Both the position numbers and the translations under genes were made by a program. The notes beneath the pieces are model-generated. The model was not told the DNA's origin. It did no database searches and saw nothing but the letters and a program-made list of their open reading frames with translations. From NCBI RefSeq assembly GCF_000744835.1, contig NZ_JQMS01000001.1, forward strand, positions 2,914,001-2,978,000: a DNA stretch of 64,000 nucleotides. The letters are read 5' to 3'. Of the stretch, positions 61,234 through 64,000 are shown in pieces. How positions within the stretch are numbered: position 1 is the stretch's first letter; each line of letters opens with the position of its first letter. The DNA is from Flavobacterium sp. 83 (GTDB taxonomy: Bacteria > Bacteroidota > Bacteroidia > Flavobacteriales > Flavobacteriaceae).

Positions 61234-62358
61234 TTAAACATTAATATCTTTAAAATTATTCACTCTGGCATAACGAATCATGCTGGTAAATGCTTCTTGG
61301 TCTAGTTTTGGTATTTCAAGGATGGAGTTCAGTAAAGTGGTATCGTATTCGTTAGCAGCAGTTGTAAAATAGGGACTTAAATGTTTTCCAATGCTTTCAT
61401 AATACAATTTCTCGATGGTATTTTTGTATTTAAAGTCTAACGGATTTTGGATTAAAGTAAAATTAGTGTAACCCACTTCTTTCATAATCAATTGCAATCC
61501 TCTTACCATATTGAAACTTTTGGCATTAACAATATTAAGCTGTTCAATATCATTCCTTTCGAATGTGTTTAAAATCACTTTTGCCACATAATCTACTGGA
61601 ATGATATTCAAAACGGTATCTTCATTGACAATAAAACGCACATTTTCTTGGTCTCCTTTTCGTTGGGAAGTAAAGTGAAAGAATTTTGCCAAAAGATAAA
61701 AAACCATATATTTAGAAATAAAATATTGATTTTCGGTCCCTAGCATTTTACCACCAATAACACTCGGGCGCAAAATTTGGAATGGTAAACCTATTTTTTT
61801 GCATTCTTGCGCTATAAAATTCTCCGAATGGAATTTGGCATTTTCATATGCATTGCGATGTTCTGGTTTGAATCCTAAACTATGAAAATCATTATCAATC
61901 AATCCTTTTCTAATTCCTGATGAAAAAGCAGTTCCTATATAAATAAACTTTTTAATAAAGGGATGAAATATTTTGAAAAGTGATTTTGTGATTGTCGTAT
62001 TTTCATCAAAAATTTTATCACGTTGGTCTACGTCAGTGGATAAATTCACATATCCCGCTGAGTGAATGAAGTAAGCATCTTTTATTTGGCTTGAAAAAGT
62101 ATCCTGAATTGAAGCCAAATCAGTATCGATAATTTCAATATATTCATGCAGTTTTGCGATTCCTTTATCTTTGATGATTTTAGGTGTGTAACTGCTGGAT
62201 AAGAGTTCGTTTATTCGATCTAAAGCGGAGTTTTTACCTTTACTTCTTGCAATAAGAAAAATTTTTCCGTCAATTTTATTGTTGATAAAAAGCTCTAGAA
62301 TTTCATACAAAATATGAGATCCAAGAACTCCTGTAGCACCTGTAAGTATTATTTTCAT
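61234..62358 (-). CDS. SDR-family NAD(P)-dependent enzyme (NAD_binding_4 type)
   Basis: A 374-residue extended short-chain dehydrogenase. The cofactor loop is TGATGVLGS (6-14), and the catalytic Tyr-x3-Lys is in HRNAYENAKFHSENF. The length and ELFINNKIDGKIFLIARSKGKNS segment resemble the NAD_binding_4 group that includes thioester reductases and fatty-acyl reductases. The substrate is unknown. An own -7 element TACATTTG (minus, 62378-62385) lies 20 nt upstream of the start. Confidence 0.8.
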   Translation of the reverse strand: MKIILTGATGVLGSHILYEILELFINNKIDGKIFLIARSKGKNSALDRINELLSSSYTPKIIKDKGIAKLHEYIEIIDTDLASIQDTFSSQIKDAYFIHSAGYVNLSTDVDQRDKIFDENTTITKSLFKIFHPFIKKFIYIGTAFSSGIRKGLIDNDFHSLGFKPEHRNAYENAKFHSENFIAQECKKIGLPFQILRPSVIGGKMLGTENQYFISKYMVFYLLAKFFHFTSQRKGDQENVRFIVNEDTVLNIIPVDYVAKVILNTFERNDIEQLNIVNAKSFNMVRGLQLIMKEVGYTNFTLIQNPLDFKYKNTIEKLYYESIGKHLSPYFTTAANEYDTTLLNSILEIPKLDQEAFTSMIRYARVNNFKDINV

Positions 62359-62377
62359 TATTGAATTGTTATAAAAG

Positions 62378-62385
62378 CAAATGTA
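62378..62385 (-). promoter_or_regulatory. -7 element (TACATTTG) for the SDR gene
   Basis: TAnnTTTG on the minus strand, 20 nt before the ATG at 62358; no TTG at the usual spacing. Confidence 0.4.
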
Positions 62386-62469
62386 GTTTTAAAAAATAGA
62401 ATCTCATTATTTTAAAAAAAATCTTAATACTCAAAGCTTAAAAGTAATCAATAATGCAAAAAATACTCA

Positions 62470-63393
62470 TTAATATTTCTCATACCAATCGAATTTATCT
62501 TGGACGATATTTGATTTTTCTTTCTCTATATAGTTTAAAATAGCTTTTGCAATAGGTGAGTGCTTTTTCCCTTTAAGCCATATTAAACTCCAGTTGGTTG
62601 TAATAGGTAATCCTTTAACTGGAATTATTTGCAGTTCATTGTTGCGCAATTCGTTTTTTATACCAATTAAAGGCATAATCGAATAGCCCAAACCAGCTAT
62701 TAATGCTTGTTTTACGGCTTCATTTGAAGTGAGTTCCATTTTATTCATTACCGAAATGGCATTTCTTTCAAAGAAACTTACCATGATTTGTCTTGTTCCA
62801 GAACCTTTTTCTCTAAAAATTAAAGGCAAATTTTCGAAAAGACTTTCTTCCTTGTCCCTCTTTTCGAAAATGATGTCGGTATTACCTACTAAATACAGTT
62901 TGTTTTGAAGCAGGTCTAATTTTTCTACATTGAGTTTGGAGGGCAAAATGGAAACCAGCGCAAAATCGACTTCGTTGTTTTCTAAACTCTCTATAACCCT
63001 GCTTTTATTTGTTACATCCATCAGCAACTCGATCCCCGAATGTTCTTTCATGAAATCGGCTAGAAAATAGGGCATGACATATTTTCCTGTCGAAACAATC
63101 GAAATTTTCAATTTCCCGGCCATTCGTCCTTTGTAGGCTAAAGTTTTATAGTTGATAGCATGCACTTGATTTATGATATTCTCGGCTGCCTCAGCAATTT
63201 CATGTCCAAAATCGGTGATGTAAATTTTCCTCCCAACAACCTCTGTCAAAGGAATATCAAACTGTTCCTGAAAATTCTTTAACTGGATAGATACCGCGGG
63301 CTGGGTTAGATGCAACTCCTCCGAAGCCTTTGTCACGCTTTGTGTTTTTACTATTTTCAGAAATATCTGAAGTTGATTTAAAGTATAATTCAT
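62470..63393 (-). CDS. LysR-family transcriptional regulator
   Basis: A 307-residue LysR-type regulator with the helix-turn-helix in FLKIVKTQSVTKASEELHLTQPAVSIQLKNFQEQF (about 10-45). The effector domain has GKLKISIVSTGKYVMPYFLADFMKEH, a GSGTRQIMVSFFERN loop and ELTSNEAVKQALIAGLGYSIMPLIG, resembling CbbR/CysB-type regulators. It has its own -7 element (TATATTTG, minus, 63418-63425). The target is unknown; the nearest minus-strand gene is the SDR 111 bp further on, and the plus-strand small genes begin 211 bp upstream. Confidence 0.88.
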   Translation of the reverse strand: MNYTLNQLQIFLKIVKTQSVTKASEELHLTQPAVSIQLKNFQEQFDIPLTEVVGRKIYITDFGHEIAEAAENIINQVHAINYKTLAYKGRMAGKLKISIVSTGKYVMPYFLADFMKEHSGIELLMDVTNKSRVIESLENNEVDFALVSILPSKLNVEKLDLLQNKLYLVGNTDIIFEKRDKEESLFENLPLIFREKGSGTRQIMVSFFERNAISVMNKMELTSNEAVKQALIAGLGYSIMPLIGIKNELRNNELQIIPVKGLPITTNWSLIWLKGKKHSPIAKAILNYIEKEKSNIVQDKFDWYEKY

Positions 63394-63417
63394 AAATTAA
63401 TCTAATACATTACATTA

Positions 63418-63425
63418 CAAATATA
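63418..63425 (-). promoter_or_regulatory. -7 element (TATATTTG) for the right-end LysR gene
   Basis: TAnnTTTG on the minus strand 25 nt before the ATG at 63393; no TTG at normal spacing. Confidence 0.4.
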
Positions 63426-63604
63426 AATAAAAATTTATGGATTTGAATTCGGAGTTTTGTGCTGTTAAATATAAAATTATTAAGAAAAATATAAAAAGTA
63501 GGAAAGCATTACTTTCTTTTAAAATGTTCATCTCGAAAAGTAAAAATACAAAAGATGGATCGTGCAAAAATCAACATGAAATAATTTAAACTAAATAGTA
63601 TCAA

Positions 63605-63784
63605 ATGAAAACAGTCGACATTAAATTTTTTGCAAGCGCAATATTGATGGTTCTTTTTTTTATAACCGCTTTAATGACAGGAGACGTTATATTTCAAAAA
63701 TTGTTTCTTGCAATTTCAATAGTATCAGGACTAAAATTTCTTCAAATTTCTAATCATAAAATTATTATAGATGAAAACAACTGA
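63605..63784 (+). CDS. Small predicted membrane protein, unknown
   Basis: A 59-residue ORF (MKTVDIKFFASAILMVLFF at the start, HKIIIDENN at the end) with two hydrophobic stretches (about 8-25 and 31-47), so probably a small membrane protein. Its end overlaps the start of the next ORF by 14 bp, a sign of coupled translation, which supports both. I do not recognise a family. Confidence 0.6.
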   Translation: MKTVDIKFFASAILMVLFFITALMTGDVIFQKLFLAISIVSGLKFLQISNHKIIIDENN

Positions 63785-64000
63785 GAAAATTATACTTATA
63801 AACGGTAATTTTTCACCAACTGAGGCAAAGGAACTATTGATGAATTTATTCATCAACAAAATCAATTTCCATCAAAACAAGAACTTCAGCTCACACGAGC
63901 GTTACGGAAAGGAAGACGAAACCGCAACAAGAAGAATACCCGAACTAAAAGAAAGTGTTGAAGTAATCTCCAGAATAGTAAATGAAGCAACAACACAAAA
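63771..64000 (+). CDS. Conserved hypothetical protein, cut by the window end
   Basis: At least 76 residues with no stop before the edge. The sequence (KTTEKIILINGNFSPTEAKELLMNLF, NFHQNKNFSSHERYGKEDETATRRIPELKES) is soluble and charged. I recall similar short proteins of unknown function in Bacteroidetes. It overlaps the upstream small ORF by 14 bp and uses slightly more GC-rich codons than the window average. Confidence 0.65.
   Translation, partial: MKTTEKIILINGNFSPTEAKELLMNLFINKINFHQNKNFSSHERYGKEDETATRRIPELKESVEVISRIVNEATTQ

Overview
The window is AT-rich and looks like the chromosome of a Flavobacterium-type Bacteroidetes bacterium. Evidence for this is the type IX secretion C-terminal sorting domain, choice-of-anchor-L adhesin, RND-outer-membrane-factor fusion, the short arginine decarboxylase form, -33 TTG / -7 TAnnTTTG promoters, near absence of Shine-Dalgarno sites, and intergenic repeat elements of a kind I associate with Flavobacterium. 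I see no phage, insertion sequence or CRISPR array. Nearly all of the window is ordinary core and accessory metabolism.

Layout. 1-2030 (minus): a large secreted adhesin broken by one in-frame TAA at 999-1001 and running off the left edge in 198-bp tandem repeats. 2272-4797: a leucine-rich-repeat T9SS cargo protein. 5137-7970: fabG and a VWA-like membrane protein. 8002-10702: LysR regulator, YeiH-type transporter, DUF1275 membrane protein. 10798-13951: a zinc phospholipase/nuclease-like protein convergent with an LTA-synthase-like sulfatase. 14118-19257: operon thioredoxin - ApbE - DUF4266 lipoprotein - DUF3570 protein - response regulator - histidine kinase. 19330-26544: CzcA-TolC fusion, its adaptor, a ferritin-like/VIT1 fusion and a small membrane protein. 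The promoters at 14118 and 19330 share a CTTAA direct repeat with 11-bp spacing, so the two-component system probably controls both operons.

26586-34603 is a complete histidine operon (hisG-D-C-B-H-A-F-IE) behind an attenuator whose 19-residue leader peptide holds five histidines. A four-helix-bundle gene sits between hisA and hisF, and the longer intergenic gaps carry short repetitive AT-rich sequences. 34743-40326: esterase, M17 leucyl aminopeptidase, ATP-grasp enzyme and M1 peptidase. 40371-42353: AraC regulator divergent from a phytanoyl-CoA dioxygenase-like enzyme. 42607-45713: acyltransferase, then an XRE repressor divergent from an M14 carboxypeptidase with five copies of a TTTAC-N4-GTAAA palindrome between them, then an Lrp regulator. 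45810-48920: PEP carboxylase and a DinB protein.

48922-58955: DNA repair (hypoxanthine-DNA glycosylase, RecQ), polyamine genes (arginine decarboxylase with a long leader holding a small ORF; deoxyhypusine-synthase-like enzyme), aroB divergent from proline dehydrogenase, and an MsbA-type ABC exporter. 59168-59242: tRNA-Val(TAC) with its own promoter and terminator. 59289-63393 (minus): transglutaminase-like protein, a cytosolic substrate-binding-fold protein, an SDR enzyme and a LysR regulator. The right edge has two small overlapping genes, the second cut by the window end.

The observations I would follow first are the redox/metal module at 14118-26544 with its predicted shared operator, the his attenuator, the palindrome set around the XRE repressor, the leader of the arginine decarboxylase gene, and the interrupted adhesin.
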